A stretch of 64,000 bases of DNA from Eutypella sp. D-1 (GCA_023313575.1 JAJTTP010000008.1:1674001-1738000); one strand, 5' to 3'. Positions 32,128 to 44,871 are shown, numbered from the stretch's first letter. Notes: generated by a model from the sequence alone, not told the origin. A program made the numbers and translations.

Positions 32128-35100
32128 ATGGAGTTCCAGACAGTGTACAACCAAACCCATGATGGCGTTTCTGCTCTTGAGGAACATAAGGTAAGTTGGG
32201 TCGCTGCTAGCGATGGGGTTCTCCCCAGGAATTATCATAAACTTCTACATGCTCACGCAGCTTAGCCGAAGGGTTCTGCTTCTCTCGCCGCGGTCATATC
32301 CGCATTTATTCCAACATGGGTCAGTATCCTGAGCAACCGTCAAAATCATCATGGAACATTTCTTGTCTAACAATACCAAGGTGACGAGTCTCATATTCAT
32401 CACGATCTTCATCCTGATCCGCCGGAGGTTCCCATTCTTCTATGCTCCGCGGACCTTCATGGGCTCGATACCAGAAAAGTGCGTGTAGACACTCGACCTA
32501 TGTCACGAACATTTCTAACCTAGTAGCAGACACCGGACCCCGCCTGCCACTCGCGGGTACCTGGATTGGTTCCATACGATGAGGAAGATCCCGGACAAGT
32601 TCATCTTGTATCATCAGTCCCTTGACGCCTATCTCTTCCTCCGATTCCTACGCATTATCATGTTCTTATGCGTCGTGGGCTGCTTCCTCACGTGGCCGAC
32701 CCTCATGCCTGTCAACGCGCTGGGCGGAGGCAAGTCAGTCGAGTTCGATCGGATCGGCATAGGCAATGTCGCAGAGGTTCGATTCTTCTACGCCCACGCG
32801 GTTTTGGCTTGTGTGTTTTTCAGCTTCGTTATGTTCACTATCGCCCGCGAGCGGCTATGGCTCGTCGGTCTGCGTCAGGCCTGGACCCTCGAGAGGCCTA
32901 ACGCGGAGCGGCTGTCGTCGCGGACTGTTCTCTTCCTCAGCGCCCCTACCGATGCGTTGTACGAGGGGAATATGAAAACCTACTTCGGTGATGCGGCGGT
33001 CCGCATCTGGCCTGTTACAAAAGCTGAGGCACTGGACTCCCTCGTCTCGGACCGTATCGCAAATATCGAGAAACTCGAGGCTGCCGAGATAGCTCTGATC
33101 CGTAGAGCTAGCCGTAGGGCGAAATGGTATCTTAAAGAGAGCAGTCGGCGAAACGGTGCGCAGCCGGACCGAGACGAATTGATCGAGTCAGCGCGAAATT
33201 CTAGCAGGCCGAAACGTTACCTCAAAATTCCCGGCGACGGTAAGACGGTGGATGCGATCAAGTGGTATCGCGAGCAGATAAAAAAGATACAGGCCAAGAT
33301 CGAGGAATTGCGGGCGTCGTATGAGTCCGGCGATCCCCGCGGGGGCGCAGCTGTGTTTGTTGAGTACACCACACTAGCCGAAGCCCAGCGTTCCTGTCAG
33401 CAGATAGCTTCTGCCGATGTGCTGTCGTTAAGCCCGCGGTATACAGGCGTGTCTCCAAGCGAGGTAATATGGGACAACCTCACACTCCACCCTGCCCGCA
33501 GGATCTCGCAGGAGGGCGTCGCGTCGGCCATCATCATCGCCACCATCGTGTTTTGGTCCATTCCAAGCGGTTTCGTCGGTCTCGTCTCGAATATCTCCGC
33601 TCTCGCTGAGACTGTCGAGTGGCTCAGCTTCCTTAAGAGGCTCCCGAAAGCCGTACTCAGCCTTTTGTCAGGTCTTCTCCCCCCTCTCGCCACGAGTTGG
33701 CTCAGCTCATTCGTGCCGAAACTATTCAGATGTAAGAGCTCTTTCCCCTTGCGCCACCTCACCTGCTTATTACTTACTCACCCGTACTAGACATTATCAA
33801 GACTTTCGGCGGCCCGACCACCACAGCCAACGAGCTCCGGGTGCAAAGATGGTACTACATCTTCCAGGTCGTGCAGGTGTTCCTGGTGACCGCGGTCTTT
33901 TCCGGGGCTGCGGCCGTCGCCTCGGAACTGATCGAGAGGGCCCGCAACCCGACGTCTATTCCGGAACTGCTCGCGAGACAGCTCCCTAGGGCCTCTAACT
34001 TCTACCTAACCTACTTCATTATCCAGGGTACCACGTCGGCCGCTGACAACCTTCTCAATCATTCGGACCTTCTCGAGGATCTCATCTTCGGTTACCTCTT
34101 CGATAGGACGCCACGGCAGAAGTTTGCTCGTTATACGAGCCTGAAAGGAATGTCTTGGGGGAAGGTCTTTCCGAAGGTACGCGTCTACATATACGTTCAT
34201 ATTCAGGATCATGCACCGCTGACATATTTACACCCATAGTTCGCCAACTTTGCCATCATAGGTATGTTTGCTTTAACTTATCAACCATAAAACAATGACA
34301 TTTTAAGCTATGATGCTGATTTGTGTTAGCAATTGCCTACTCCTGCATCGCGCCTCTTGTTCTCGGCTTCGCGGCCGCTGGGGTGGCTCTTTATTATTTT
34401 GCGTACCGTTACAACCTACTATTCACCCTGCAGCCGAAGCTAGACACCCGAGGGCTGGCGTATATCCTCGCATTGCAGCACCTGCTCACCGGCCTATACA
34501 TCGGCGAGCTAGCACTCATCGGCTTCTTCGGGCTCAGGAAAGCAACGGGCCCCGTCGTCATCGTGTCCGTGCTACTCGTTGGCACCATCGCCTTCAACAC
34601 GCTGATGAATAAGTACCTCGCGCCACTTGAGCACTTCATACCGACGGAGATAGCCAGCAGCGCAGCGTCCGAGATAAGCTCAGAATCGACGCCTCTACTC
34701 CGCGCCGAAGAAGGGGACGAAGAATCGCAAGCCGCCGAGTCGCACATCCAGCGCCTCGCCCAACGCGCACACGCCCCGGAGCCAGTGACGCGCCACGTTA
34801 TCAAGCCCGTCGCGAAGTTCTTCGAACCGAACGTATTCGCGTCGTACGAGGCGATGCGACGCTGGCTGCGCGAGGGCTGCGACTACCACAACGGCACCGC
34901 TGCCGCGGTCCCCTACGACGAGGACGACGTGCCCCGGTACACGGAGGATCAGCTGCGCAAGGCGTATCTGAACCCGGTGCTCACGAGCCCGACGCCGCCC
35001 GTCTGGCTCGCGCGCGACGGGTTCAGCGTCAGCGCCGTCGAGGTCGCGGAGATCGAGGCTTGCGGGCTCAAGGCCTCGGATCGCGGCGCCTGGCTTGATG

Positions 35101-35174
35101 AGAAGGGGAAGCTGAGGTGGAATAAAGATGATTTTTCTGAGGTGCCGATTTGGAAGGAGAAGGTTGTGTATTAA
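32128..35174 (+). CDS. CSC1/OSCA-type (DUF221, RSN1) membrane channel protein, 889 aa
   Basis: Seven exons: 32128-32190, 32266-32319, 32381-32478, 32530-33731, 33791-34176, 34240-34261 and 34330-35174. All introns are GT-AG and keep the frame. The N-terminus has a first membrane span (SLAAVISAFIPTW joined to VTSLIFITIFILI) followed by the family motif FFYAPRTFMGSIPEK. Two more spans flank the GIGNV segment, then comes a long cytosolic domain rich in charge (about residues 180-380). The C-terminal half is the multi-span RSN1_7TM core (VASAIIIATIVFWSIP, YYIFQVVQVFLVTAVFSG, FANFAIIAIAYSCIAPLVLGF). The tail is cytosolic and acidic (SESTPLLRAEEGDEE). Family members are hyperosmolality- or mechanically gated cation channels of plasma or internal membranes. 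The very short exon 6 (22 bp) is required for the frame. Confidence 0.93.
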
Positions 35175-35564
35175 GTGTAGCATTGCAGTTAGTTCGTATA
35201 CCTACGATAAGTCTAAATTGTATGTGAGTGATTATCACTTCGGACCGAATCTCTTAATTATGTTCATGATTTTTGGGGAGTAAATGACGAGGGTTTCCTA
35301 AGTTTCAAAAGTCCAATTAGGACCGGCCGTACCGTCCTTACAATGGTCGCGCACGATCGTTCCTACCACTACAGTAAAATTAGAGTGTGGACTATCATCC
35401 CTTAGCGAAGAAAAACACGCTCCTCCTTTAAGTAAAAAGAGAAAGACAAAAAAAAGGGAAAGAGACAATGGCGACACACGAAAAAGTGTTGTGTGAAACA
35501 CAGCAGTATGTGAAAGGGGGAAAAAAAAAAGTCCCAAAAAGAAGGGTTGACGTTATACTCTTTC
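35175..35564. other. Short intergenic region
   Basis: 3' flank of the channel gene and downstream side of the tRNA. It holds A-runs (T-runs on the minus strand) that could end Pol III transcription near 35535-35541. No gene. Confidence 0.5.
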
Positions 35565-35662
35565 TGCCAATGTGAGGATCGAACTCACGATCTTCCGATT
35601 TCTCGAAGAGAAAGTAAACCTGTGATAACAGTCGGACGCCTTAACCGCTGGGCCAATCGGCA
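35565..35662 (-). tRNA. tRNA-Asn (anticodon GTT) with a 26-nt intron
   Basis: The minus strand folds as a cloverleaf. The acceptor TGCCGAT pairs with ATTGGCA (one G-U). The D arm is GCCC/GGC and the anticodon stem TCCGA/TCGGA. The loop is CTGTTA, an intron, then A, with anticodon GTT. The T arm is GTGAG-TTCGATC-CTCAC. The intron sits one base after the anticodon, as in eukaryotic tRNA introns, and contains ACAG, which can pair with CTGT of the loop. The 3' half (AAGATCGTGAGTTCGATCC) resembles known fungal tRNA-Asn. The acceptor beginning with T is unusual for this isotype. Confidence 0.88.
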
Positions 35663-36127
35663 ATCGTTACAGGCTGGTCTTTTATCTGGCGTCATATAGT
35701 CCCCATGTCGGGGACTTTTTGGGGTGTGCGCCGATGTGGGCGCTAGGGTTGGAGCAGGTTCTGGCTATTCGCTATTATCGGAAAAGTCTATTCCTAGCTA
35801 GGAAATCCGGACGGCCTGCATTCCGTCACTTTCAATTTGGCTTATCCCTCCCCTTCCCTGCCCAGGTGTAAACCTACGCTGCCAACTGGTTTCATGTTTT
35901 TTATTCCGTTGCTTCCTTGCTACAGTCTTGAAGTTTGAACCGATTAGGATGTTGGTTGTATAAATTGACAGTATTCTAGACGCTGAACATGATTGCAATT
36001 TCTAGAGTTTAGCTTCTTGTTTTAAACTGGAAGCTCTCACGGTCGCATCCGCAATGTCACTAGCGTATCCACAGAGATCTCCAGCTCTCCTCAATGAAAG
36101 GTGATATCAATTTATCTCCCCCCAAAA
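35663..36127. other. Intergenic region
   Basis: 5' flank of the tRNA (minus strand) and promoter of the RWD gene. No other feature seen. Confidence 0.5.
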
Positions 36128-36898
36128 ATGGCGGAAAATGCAGCAGCCGACCGGCTAGAAGCCGAATTGGCGCTCCTCGAGGCAATGTACCCAGAAGCCC
36201 TCAGTTTCTCCCCCAAAGCGCGCGAGGTCAAATACGTGCACGCCAACCCAAGCGGCTTGCTAGTCCTTCGGCTGCCCGATCTATATCCCGAGGCCGGTGG
36301 GCTTCCGGAAACGATTACCGCGACCGGACCGCAGAGAGAAGATCTCCGCTCCGCGGCGAAGGAGGCGATTGCGGGGCTGTGCTTAACGACTGGTGAGGAG
36401 GTCTTAGATGCGATTATTCTTAATTTCCAGGAGCTGTTGGGTGCGCTTGCATCGACATATCCAGGGACGGAGGGGCAAGTCGACGGCACTGGAGCCGGTG
36501 CTGGGGAGGAAAATCGCAGTAGGACGGTCGTCATATGGTTGCATCACCTGCTGAACACGAATAAGCGCAAGCTGGCGCTGAACCCGTCCGTCTCCGGCCC
36601 GCTGCCGATTAGTGGTCTGACGAAGCCCGGCTACCCGGGGATACTTGTCTTCTCCGGCCCGAAGACGTCCGTCGACGCGCATGTAGCGGAGCTGAGGGCC
36701 CAGCGGTGGCAGGCTTTCCAGGTGAGGTACGATAGCGAAGACGGCACCAGCGGTGGTGACGCGCCAGACGAGAGCGATTGCTGGTCCTTCGAACATGGGA
36801 CAGGGATCCGCGAGGTCGAGTCCATGAGTGAGCTCGTGCAGGGCTTATCGGATCCACGACAGAGGGAGGTTTTTCTCGGTGCCGTAGGCGTCCGATGA
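36128..36898 (+). CDS. RWD-domain protein (RWDD2-like, with Prp3-type C-terminal domain), 256 aa
   Basis: Intronless. The start is ATG 36128 (MAENAAADRLEAEL), preferred over the in-frame ATG 27 bases upstream because the RWD helix begins here. Residues about 5-110 form an RWD domain: the ELALLEAMYPE helix, strands, then LPDLYPEAGGLPE, matching the YPxxxP signature. Residues about 135-220 match the DUF1115-type domain (VIWLHHLLNTNKRKLAL, ISGLTKPGYPGILVFSGP) found in RWDD2 proteins and at the Prp3 C-terminus. The protein is probably intracellular and of protein-interaction type; no specific role can be read. Convergent with the phosphate permease downstream. Confidence 0.86.
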   Translation: MAENAAADRLEAELALLEAMYPEALSFSPKAREVKYVHANPSGLLVLRLPDLYPEAGGLPETITATGPQREDLRSAAKEAIAGLCLTTGEEVLDAIILNFQELLGALASTYPGTEGQVDGTGAGAGEENRSRTVVIWLHHLLNTNKRKLALNPSVSGPLPISGLTKPGYPGILVFSGPKTSVDAHVAELRAQRWQAFQVRYDSEDGTSGGDAPDESDCWSFEHGTGIREVESMSELVQGLSDPRQREVFLGAVGVR

Positions 36899-37189
36899 TT
36901 TTAATGGCCTCCGTTACGCCTATACTTGTCCCGAAACTACGATGGTGCGCAAGATGACGCAGTCACGAAAATACTTCACTAGACACAGATTGGGGTCATA
37001 ACATGTGAACTGATTTGGGGTATATTAAAAGTCTATCCACGACGCAACCATGAAAGAGTCCATTTTATTCTAGCACCCGAATATCTCGAAAGCCCCCGCT
37101 ATGGCGACGCTTCAATGTCGGTAATCACCGAGTACCGTGAATCGGGTATATAGAAGAAGTACGGCCCACGAAGGACAGCCGGCGCTCAC

Positions 37190-39088
37190 TTAGGAGGCGT
37201 TCAATCCCCAGCGAGGCGCGTTCATGATAATGCCCATAAGGCAACCAGAGATGATACCAGCGCAGGGCAGCGTCAGGAGCCAGCCACTGTAGATCCAGCC
37301 GATCATGCGCCAGTTGAGCGCGCGCCAGTCGCCGTTGCAGAGACCGACGCCAACAATGGCGCCAGTGATGCATTGAGTGGTGGAAACCGGTAGCTCTGAA
37401 CACGGTGTGGTTAGCAGGGAAACAATGATAGGATTTGCAGGCGTGACGGGACTTACTGAGACGAGTCGCGAGAATGATGGTAACGGTGCTGCCGAGCTCC
37501 ATGGAGAATCCACGGGACGGCGAGTTCAGGGTCAGGCGATTGCCCAGGTTGTGCATGATGTGGTACCCGTAAGTCCACAGACCGATGATCAAGGCGACAC
37601 CGCCAAAGGCCAGAATCCACAGGGGAACGCTGGCCTCGCCATCGGGAGGCAGTGCGGCGCTCTGCCAGATCTGGAAGATGGTGGAGTAGGGGCCGATAGC
37701 GTTAGACACGTCGTTGGCGCCGTGGGTGAAGGACGCGGTACAGGCGGTCATGACCTGCAGGAAGGAATACATGAACTCGGCCTTGTTGTCGTAGTGCGCG
37801 GCTCGGGCGTGCTTCTCCTCCATGTCGGATGACAGCATACCCTCCTTCTTCTGGGCACTGATGACGTCCTGGTCGACACCGTTCAGGAGCGCCTTCTTGA
37901 AGGCCCACCAAAGCATGGGCTTGCTGTACCAGGGGAGGCCCTCTGGCTTGGGACCAATGAGGCTCTTGTGCACGTACGGCCTGGTGGGCTCCTGCTCCTG
38001 CGGCTGGGCTTCGCTGCTAGACGTGTCCACAACCTTAGTTTCACCGTTGCCTCCTCCGGACTCAATGTCCTTCCCGGCCATGGCGGCTCGCTTGGCGTCA
38101 AGCTCTTCCCTGGTAAGGTGACCCTCGTAGAAGTTACGGATGGCGCCCTGGAAGTCGGCCGGGGGCGCAGGAACCTCTCCGCGCTTCAATACAAGGGGGC
38201 CCATAAAGATATGGTACCACCGGAGCTGCCAGTCGTCCTTCACGACAACCCGGTAGAGCCATGGCATAAGGAACGTGCAAACAAGCAGGGCGAAGCCGAC
38301 TCCCGTGCCGATAATGGTACCCGCGAGCTGGGCGTCATTCAGCTTGATCTCGTAGTAGCCGCCCTTCCAGAGCAGTAACATGCAGAGGAGGCAGGCGGTG
38401 ATGCCGAAATAGACGGGGACGAGGGCGAGAGCCTTCATGACGGGGTTCTTCCGGAGCATGACACCGTACTTGGTGATAGAGAAGATGAGGGCGGCAAAGC
38501 AGCCCGAGAGACCAGGGGCGATGATCCAGGCCATGATGACGGATACAACACCGGTATTGATAACCGCCGTGCCAGTGGTCCCGGAGGGCGCGACCCAGGT
38601 AACATTGGACGCGCCAACGGACGCAACACCCATGCCAATCACGCCACCCATGATGGAGTGGGTAGTAGACACAGGCAGACCGAGCCTAGTAGCCATGGTG
38701 AGCCAAAGGGAAGAGGCAATGACGGCGCACGTCATGCCGAGCATAAGCACCGACGGTTCGGACTCGAAGTTGGACGGGCTGACGATCTTGGTCCGGACAG
38801 TATCCGCCACACGGGCACCGACACCGAAGGCACCGGCAAATTCCATTATACTGGCCCCAATCATGGCCTGGAGCAGGGTCAGCGATCGGGACGCGACGGA
38901 CGTAGCCCACGAGTTGGCGACATCGTTAGCACCTAGAAGTCGCAAAATCAAAACGTTAGTAAATCCTATAGAACCATGATCGTCCGCACGTGTGTTGGGG
39001 GGAGCGAGGGCGTACCGATGTTCCAAGCATCGAGGAACGCAAATATTGTGCCTATGGCAAAGATGTAGTCGAACTGGTGCATAACCAT
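37190..39088 (-). CDS. PHO89: Sodium/phosphate symporter, PiT family (PHO89/PHO-4 type), 584 aa
   Basis: Three exons: 39088-39016, 38932-37457 and 37395-37190. The 62-bp last intron and the first intron are GT-AG and keep the frame. The start gives the family N-terminus MVMHQFDYIFAIGTIFAFLDAWNIGANDVANS. Both inverted-repeat signatures are present: GANDVANSWATSVASRSLT near residue 25 and THGANDVSNAIGPY in the C-terminal half. LPVSTTHSIMGGVIG and LPVSTTQCITGAIVG are the matching second halves. The central loop (about residues 270-420) is hydrophilic. These plasma-membrane proteins import phosphate with sodium under phosphate starvation. The minus-strand ORF running on to 37125 is intron read-through. 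Confidence 0.96.
38987..38992. promoter_or_regulatory. CACGTG E-box in intron 1 of the phosphate symporter gene
   Basis: CACGTG lies within the first intron, 94 bases after the start codon. CACGTG/CACGTT is the core bound by Pho4/NUC-1-type regulators of fungal phosphate genes. Another copy is at 40469-40474, about 1.4 kb upstream of the ATG. One hexamer can occur by chance. Confidence 0.3.
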
Positions 39089-42000
39089 CTTGACGGTTGG
39101 CGTGGCTGCTCTGAGACTCCGGGTCGTTTGTGCGCAGCTCGCGTGCTTATGTGAATTGTAGCCGGGGTAGAAAGTGGCATGGGAAGAAGAACACAAGAAC
39201 AGACCACAAGTCACGAAGGACAGGAGTAATATATAGGTTGTGTATCACAGATCAATGCAGTAGGTGTGTATGGACCACGTTCCATGGCATCGGTTCTCGA
39301 TGCGGATGCGACCTTTCGCCGCCATGCAACCTACATCCCAAAATCGAAATCGGGCCCGGCTAGGGTGGATGCCCTGAAAAACAATTGTATCCGTACCCAC
39401 GCTGGAGTACCCAGCCGTGGCGATGGCCAGGCCCACAGCCGACGACGTAAGGAGAAAGTAGGCGTTTTTCCCGACCCATCTGCGGGCGCCGCAAAAGTGT
39501 TTTAGCGATTTGGAGGGTTTGATGCCGCCAAGACAATCTGCGTGTCAGCCAATTGCCGTTGCGCATCCGAGCCCGTGCTCGATCGCTGCTAACATGGGCA
39601 AGTCAACAACAGCCCTGTAACCTGCTGCCGAGGGAGCCACTTCGTCGCGGCGAGGGAGCTTGTCATCCCTTCTGGTTAAGGTTCCTCTCTGGTGCCGCTG
39701 CCGCGGCCTTGGCTCTTGGCTCCTACGATGTACCTCCCTTGATCTCCATGTAGCTTAATTCTTTCTTGCGAGTACATTTCCACAACCAGCAATAGGAGCC
39801 TCTCTGCCCCCAACTTACCATCAGATCAACGGAGCCTCGATCGGGCCGTTCACGACCGGCAGGCAATACCACGGAGCTCGCAGGCAAGACATAGACGAGC
39901 CAGCAGCGCTAAATCCAGCTCGTAGATTTGGTGTTTTTTCTCTTGTAATGAGGACCAGTCGCTAGGCGAGTAATTTGTTGAACGGGCCAGGCCAAGGAAC
40001 ATGAAGACAATGCAGGACCTTGGATCCCCTCATCTGCATGACGGAGCGATGATGTATCCAGTCATTTTGGTCACCGAGGGGGAGGGAGGTTCTCTCATGC
40101 CCCCCGTGACAAGCCCGCGGCGTCAGGTCTCGTCCGTGACAAACTTTCATGGCGTTCAGAATTTTCCTGGCGCTGGAAAGAAGCCCAGAAAGACGAGAAA
40201 ACCAGAATGCTAAGAGATCGAGTTTACTTGGCGGGTGCTTGGCGGGAGCTTTTATAAATGCTTCTTTGCGCGAGCTCCAGACTTGTCCGGGCCTACATCT
40301 TCTCGTTGATTGGCCTGGATTGGTATGAGATCGGGGAGGGCTCGGTAGGAGAGCTGTCGAAGATTGACGTTCGTTAGCCTTGAGGTGGTGGTTGAAACGA
40401 TTGGCTACGGTTTCGCCAGGGGCTTGGCTAATACGATGAGCTTGTCCTATGACATCTCTCCATTTCCCCACGTGTGTCTAGAAGAGGCTCTCAATAGGGG
40501 TAGGGGAAATGTGGGGGGTCTCCAGACTGCCCAGCCATTAGCAGGGGTGTCTAAGCCTTTTAGCTTCTTTTTCCAGGGACTTGTGTTTACTTCTGATATT
40601 CAACTTGTTCTCCTCATCAAGCTACTTTTCACGAATTATATCTTTGTGGACACGATCAACAACTTGGCATGCGCAACACGCTTGACCAGAGTCTGAAGAG
40701 TGTCGCACTAGCCATCTATTGAAATACCACAGCGTTGATTCTCGCGAAGTATTCGTCTATATTTTCTTCGTGCAATCGTTGTTTTGTGTCCATCCAGAGT
40801 CTTGTACCAAATTTAGAAATCTGGTCGTCGTTTCATCGGACCTTTTGACACATTGCCGTAGATATATATATCTTCCCGCAACTGGGGTATATAAACATTT
40901 CCAATGTTTCCGGCGTCAAATTTTACCAAGGCGTTTTGACAGCTTGTAATTGTTTGAGTTCAGTCTGCGCCTGGTCGCGTCAAACTAGCTACTTTCAACC
41001 GCTACTTCTGAGGTTTCATAGCGATCTATTTTTGTACCGGGTCCTAATGGATTGGTAGTCAATGATGGAAAGAATAGCAAGAGACCTGGCTACGCGACAA
41101 GAATACATCGATGTGACCGGCCGCAAAACCTTTGAGACAATGCCCTACACCACGTGCCCCAGAGCGCCTAGTTATCCGCCCCGGATTAGCCTTCCTCGGT
41201 CCGCAGCTGAGTCAAACTAGGCTCGACGTGATTCTTGTCATCTTGTGGTGAAAACATGGAATCATGGAAATAACAAGGAGGAATACAGCTCCGCATAATT
41301 TTATGTAAGTTTCTCGGAAAACGACCCGATAGGGGTCGAACGGTTTCCCGATCATGATACTCAGGACGCCCACGTGCTTTAGATCTTTATTCCTAAAGGG
41401 TCCCCTTCTTGTCATCATTCCACATGTCTTCGGGAACCATGTAAAGCGAGATTCATCCTAACTATACCCGAGCTGCCTAGTCAGATTGTTGCTCACAGGC
41501 AGTTGGGCTCGTATATTCCGTTCCATCGGGACAGTCCAGTGGGGAGGGGCACGACACGGGCGGCGCATGAAAGCTGCCTCTTCTACGCGATGGCAGGCAA
41601 CTAACTTTCAGCCCATCCATGCATCATGCATGCATGTGATGGTGTTCCCGCTTATGACCATCCCAAAGGATCACCGGCCGCCCCGCATATGATGTGAGCC
41701 CGGACAGGGCCGTTGTCCGTCAGAAAGGCCTGGCATTGGTGATATCTACCCTGCTATTGCAGCGTAGTGTTGCATCTATACCAACATGGTTGCTCAGGTA
41801 AGCCAAAGGACCGATACTTTCACTACATGGTCGCGTGATGTCTGGTGGCTGAAGAGATCTAGACGTACGTCTTGAGGCCGGATAGTCCGCGGCCGAGTCG
41901 AACGTCCACCGCACGACGCTAGGTCTCTTCTTATTGATCGTTCCGGAGAATTAGCTGCTTCCACTATGAATAGATTTCGAAGTCTGAAATCGTGGTTTTG

Positions 42001-43079
42001 CATATACACTTATTCAAGAGCCAGAACCGGGAGATACCCAGCCAGCTCTGCCTCGATCTGGAAGTCGTTTATTCCAGAATACCCCCCCCCCCCCCCCCCC
42101 TTTAGATCCCATCCATGATTCGCCCAACCAAGCCCCTGCTACCCCCAGCAAGGAAATTACAAGTCAGAAAATGACCGAATACATAAGATGAGTTTACATA
42201 ATTCTATCTGACTGTGGGACCATTCTGGTTAACGATCCTGATAATTACATGACTATGATTGCGTGTACTAACACATGAACGAAAAAAAGTCCTTGATTTT
42301 CGCCTGCTGATTGGTAAATCTAAACAAGCATATGTTCGAGTCCAAGCCCGGCCCCTATATTTGATGCTTTACAACTTGATCACGAATATCTAAGACGAAG
42401 AAGACTTGCACTAACTTCCGGGAATGCGTGTATATGTGAATATCCCGTGCGGATGAGGAACTATCAGTATATGAGTCGAAACCAAGGAACCATGATGCAC
42501 TTTGAGGTACATTCACACTTCATAATACCGTGAACTATTGGTTCGTATCGCCCAGCCACCGTGCACGACATGGTGAGGCAATATCGTTTCGAATCTCGGT
42601 CATGCGGATATATCCCAATGATTTAAGAACTAAAGGAGCATAACTGCTTCCAGCATTTCTGTTGTCACGATACGAAAGCCTCAACCGAATCAAACGGTAT
42701 ACTTGAGAGCAATACCAGGAGAGCTATATAAGATATCGGCGCTAGTAAATATGGCCCTAAAACACTGCATGATTTCCACATAGTCTGATACACAGTGGGG
42801 GGTGGAAGCCCAAAATCATTGAACCCTACCCCTTACTAGATGCATGGAAGGCGATATCCTTGGCTTATAAAAAGTCTAGTCAATCGTGGCCTGTAGATAG
42901 GGGGGAGGGGGCGCCAAAGCTCCTGGCCCATCGTCACGTGATAGTGATAGGAGTTATCACCTAGAGTCGACGCTTCTCTTCGCCTCCCGATTATTTCGAG
43001 TATATATCCAGTTCGGTAGAGAAGTAGCCAAAACTCGAAGTTAATCAAGGTATATGATATACTTCATCATGTACTAATC
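39089..43079. other. 4-kb gene-poor region
   Basis: The first part is the promoter of the phosphate symporter. No ORF has coding character or known motifs; 39962-40471 on the minus strand is open but unconvincing. A run of 19 C lies at 42082-42100. Composition drifts toward AT after 42000. No RNA gene seen. Confidence 0.5.
42082..42100. repeat. C19 homopolymer
   Basis: Nineteen consecutive C on the plus strand. Length may be inaccurate in the assembly. Confidence 0.95.
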
Positions 43080-44850
43080 GAGTCAACTCTGAGACACAGG
43101 TACAGGCATGGGAACTGCAGCTTAAGCGCTGCAAGCAGAAGACCATCGATCTCTTCAAGTGTTCGGCCGTCGTTGAGGCGTGGGACCATTTCCTGCTCTC
43201 CCCAGGCCTCGGGCCGGGACTGAAGACCGGCCTCGTCCATAGCCACTTTGCCCTCTACTACAACGAGTACATGCGAGATAATTAACCCTTCTAGCATCGC
43301 GGCGGGAGCCTCATCCGTAACCCTCGAAGCCAAAACCGTGCGGTACCTGGAGCCTCGCGCACCGTCCACTGCTGCAGTTGAACAGTACATTCAGCATCTG
43401 TTCAAGCAATGGAGCGTCCAATGGCACTACAGGCCCAAGAGACCGGCCTCCGGGGGGCGGGTACCATGATCCACATGTAAGGGATGAGAAGGGCCAGCCA
43501 CTCCATCAAAATACCCCAAAACATCAACGGGGCCAATGTCTAACCATGTTGGAAATTTTCAGCCCATACTTAAGGCGGGGAACGCCGCGGTGTCAATCCC
43601 TCACAATATAGCTTGGACATGGGCTTACGACAGCATGAAGTGCTTCACCCTCGGCGCCTGGATCCTATGATGGTACCTGCCAGGGAGCAGGAGCACGGCA
43701 GTCCTGACGCGACCACCCTCTAGAGGCTGAGGTGCAAATTTATGTGGGGTCAGATTCTGAGGGGAGAAGAGATGACGATCATTCTACTATCTATGAGCTA
43801 TGCCATCGTGGAGAGAAAAAGCTATATGGTGGAGGCGGAGACTCCACCTCGCATGGTTTGTAAACCTAACGTCGCTCCATCACGTATAAGCTAACGTCCT
43901 CTTCAACTACGAATAGCAAAAGCTCTCCCAAGAAGACGTCAATGTAAGGATGCCATCGCAATCTTTCTCAATTCTCACCCCCATCCCCGCTACCGAGACT
44001 GGCCAGGGCACCTTTCAGTGCTTAGGGGAAAGCGATAGGGAAACAGGATTGACAGCGTTGTTTCTGCTTGCTCTCCATCACTTCCTGCTTCCAGGCAACG
44101 ACGCGTCACTTCAGGATAAGATATGAGGGATGGACGAGTAGCCGCTACCAGGACCCTGGGATGACGTCCTGAAGGGGAATATTCGATACGTCGCAAATGG
44201 TTAGCCATCACCAGACAGACGGCTAAGCGTTCGCCTTATGCACCTACACAATCCCAAAGCAGTTTCGGTCGCTTCCCGACACACGATCGCTCACGATGGA
44301 ATACTGTGCAAACCACCATATCGTGTCGCAAGCGATGACTGGTCTTTGGCTAGTAAATCCGAATTCGGTATTGTCTTGGAAGGGCTAGAACGGCTGGAAA
44401 ATCACGATATTTGCCAGCAATACGTTAGGTGGACTTATCACGTGACAACGGTACAGGGGGCGTCAGCGGTCCCCTTCCCCCTATAGAGAGCTTCGCCCCC
44501 CGCGGATCTAGTAGAGGGCTAGAGTTCAATAACTATTCGATCTCCACCTATACTACAACGACCGCACAATGATCCTCTCCCTACTATCTTTCACTCCGTA
44601 CCTAAATCCTCTAACATGACTGGAGGACCGTAGAGGTTCCCATGGACGTTGCTATTGCCTCCATCTCGAGTGGAAATAATAGCTGCAAGAAGGAAACAGG
44701 GCCCCACTGGGCGGTGTTGAAGAGCGACGAGTATGACGACCTCTTCGGCTGCGACCAAGCTACGGTGCCTTGTTACCGCTTGGGAATACGGACTATAACT
44801 ATAACGGGCTCAGCGGATCCCCACTACGTCGGCGACTATGCCTAGTTCAG
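43080..44850 (+). pseudogene. Degraded, unidentified protein-coding locus
   Basis: Several plus-strand stretches look like old exons but are out of frame with one another. From about 43100, after an intron-like TACTAAT...CACAG, a segment reads WELQLKRCKQKTIDLF and FALYYNEYMRDN before a stop. A shifted frame continues VTLEAKTVRYLEPRAP and IQHLFKQW (43290-43430). Near 43740-43860 comes KFMWGQILRGEEMTIILLSM, with a GT...CTAAC...AG intron-like tail. Near 44280-44420 and 44650-44840 are further fragments. I recognise no family. Frameshifts and stops suggest one or two dead genes beside the broken receptor gene. Confidence 0.32.
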
Positions 44851-44871
44851 TCAGCTTTTCGATTAGCCCGT

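Noticed and set aside
39962..40471. 169-aa minus-strand ORF upstream of the phosphate symporter
   Set aside because: No domain, rare codons, no leader; probably chance within a promoter.
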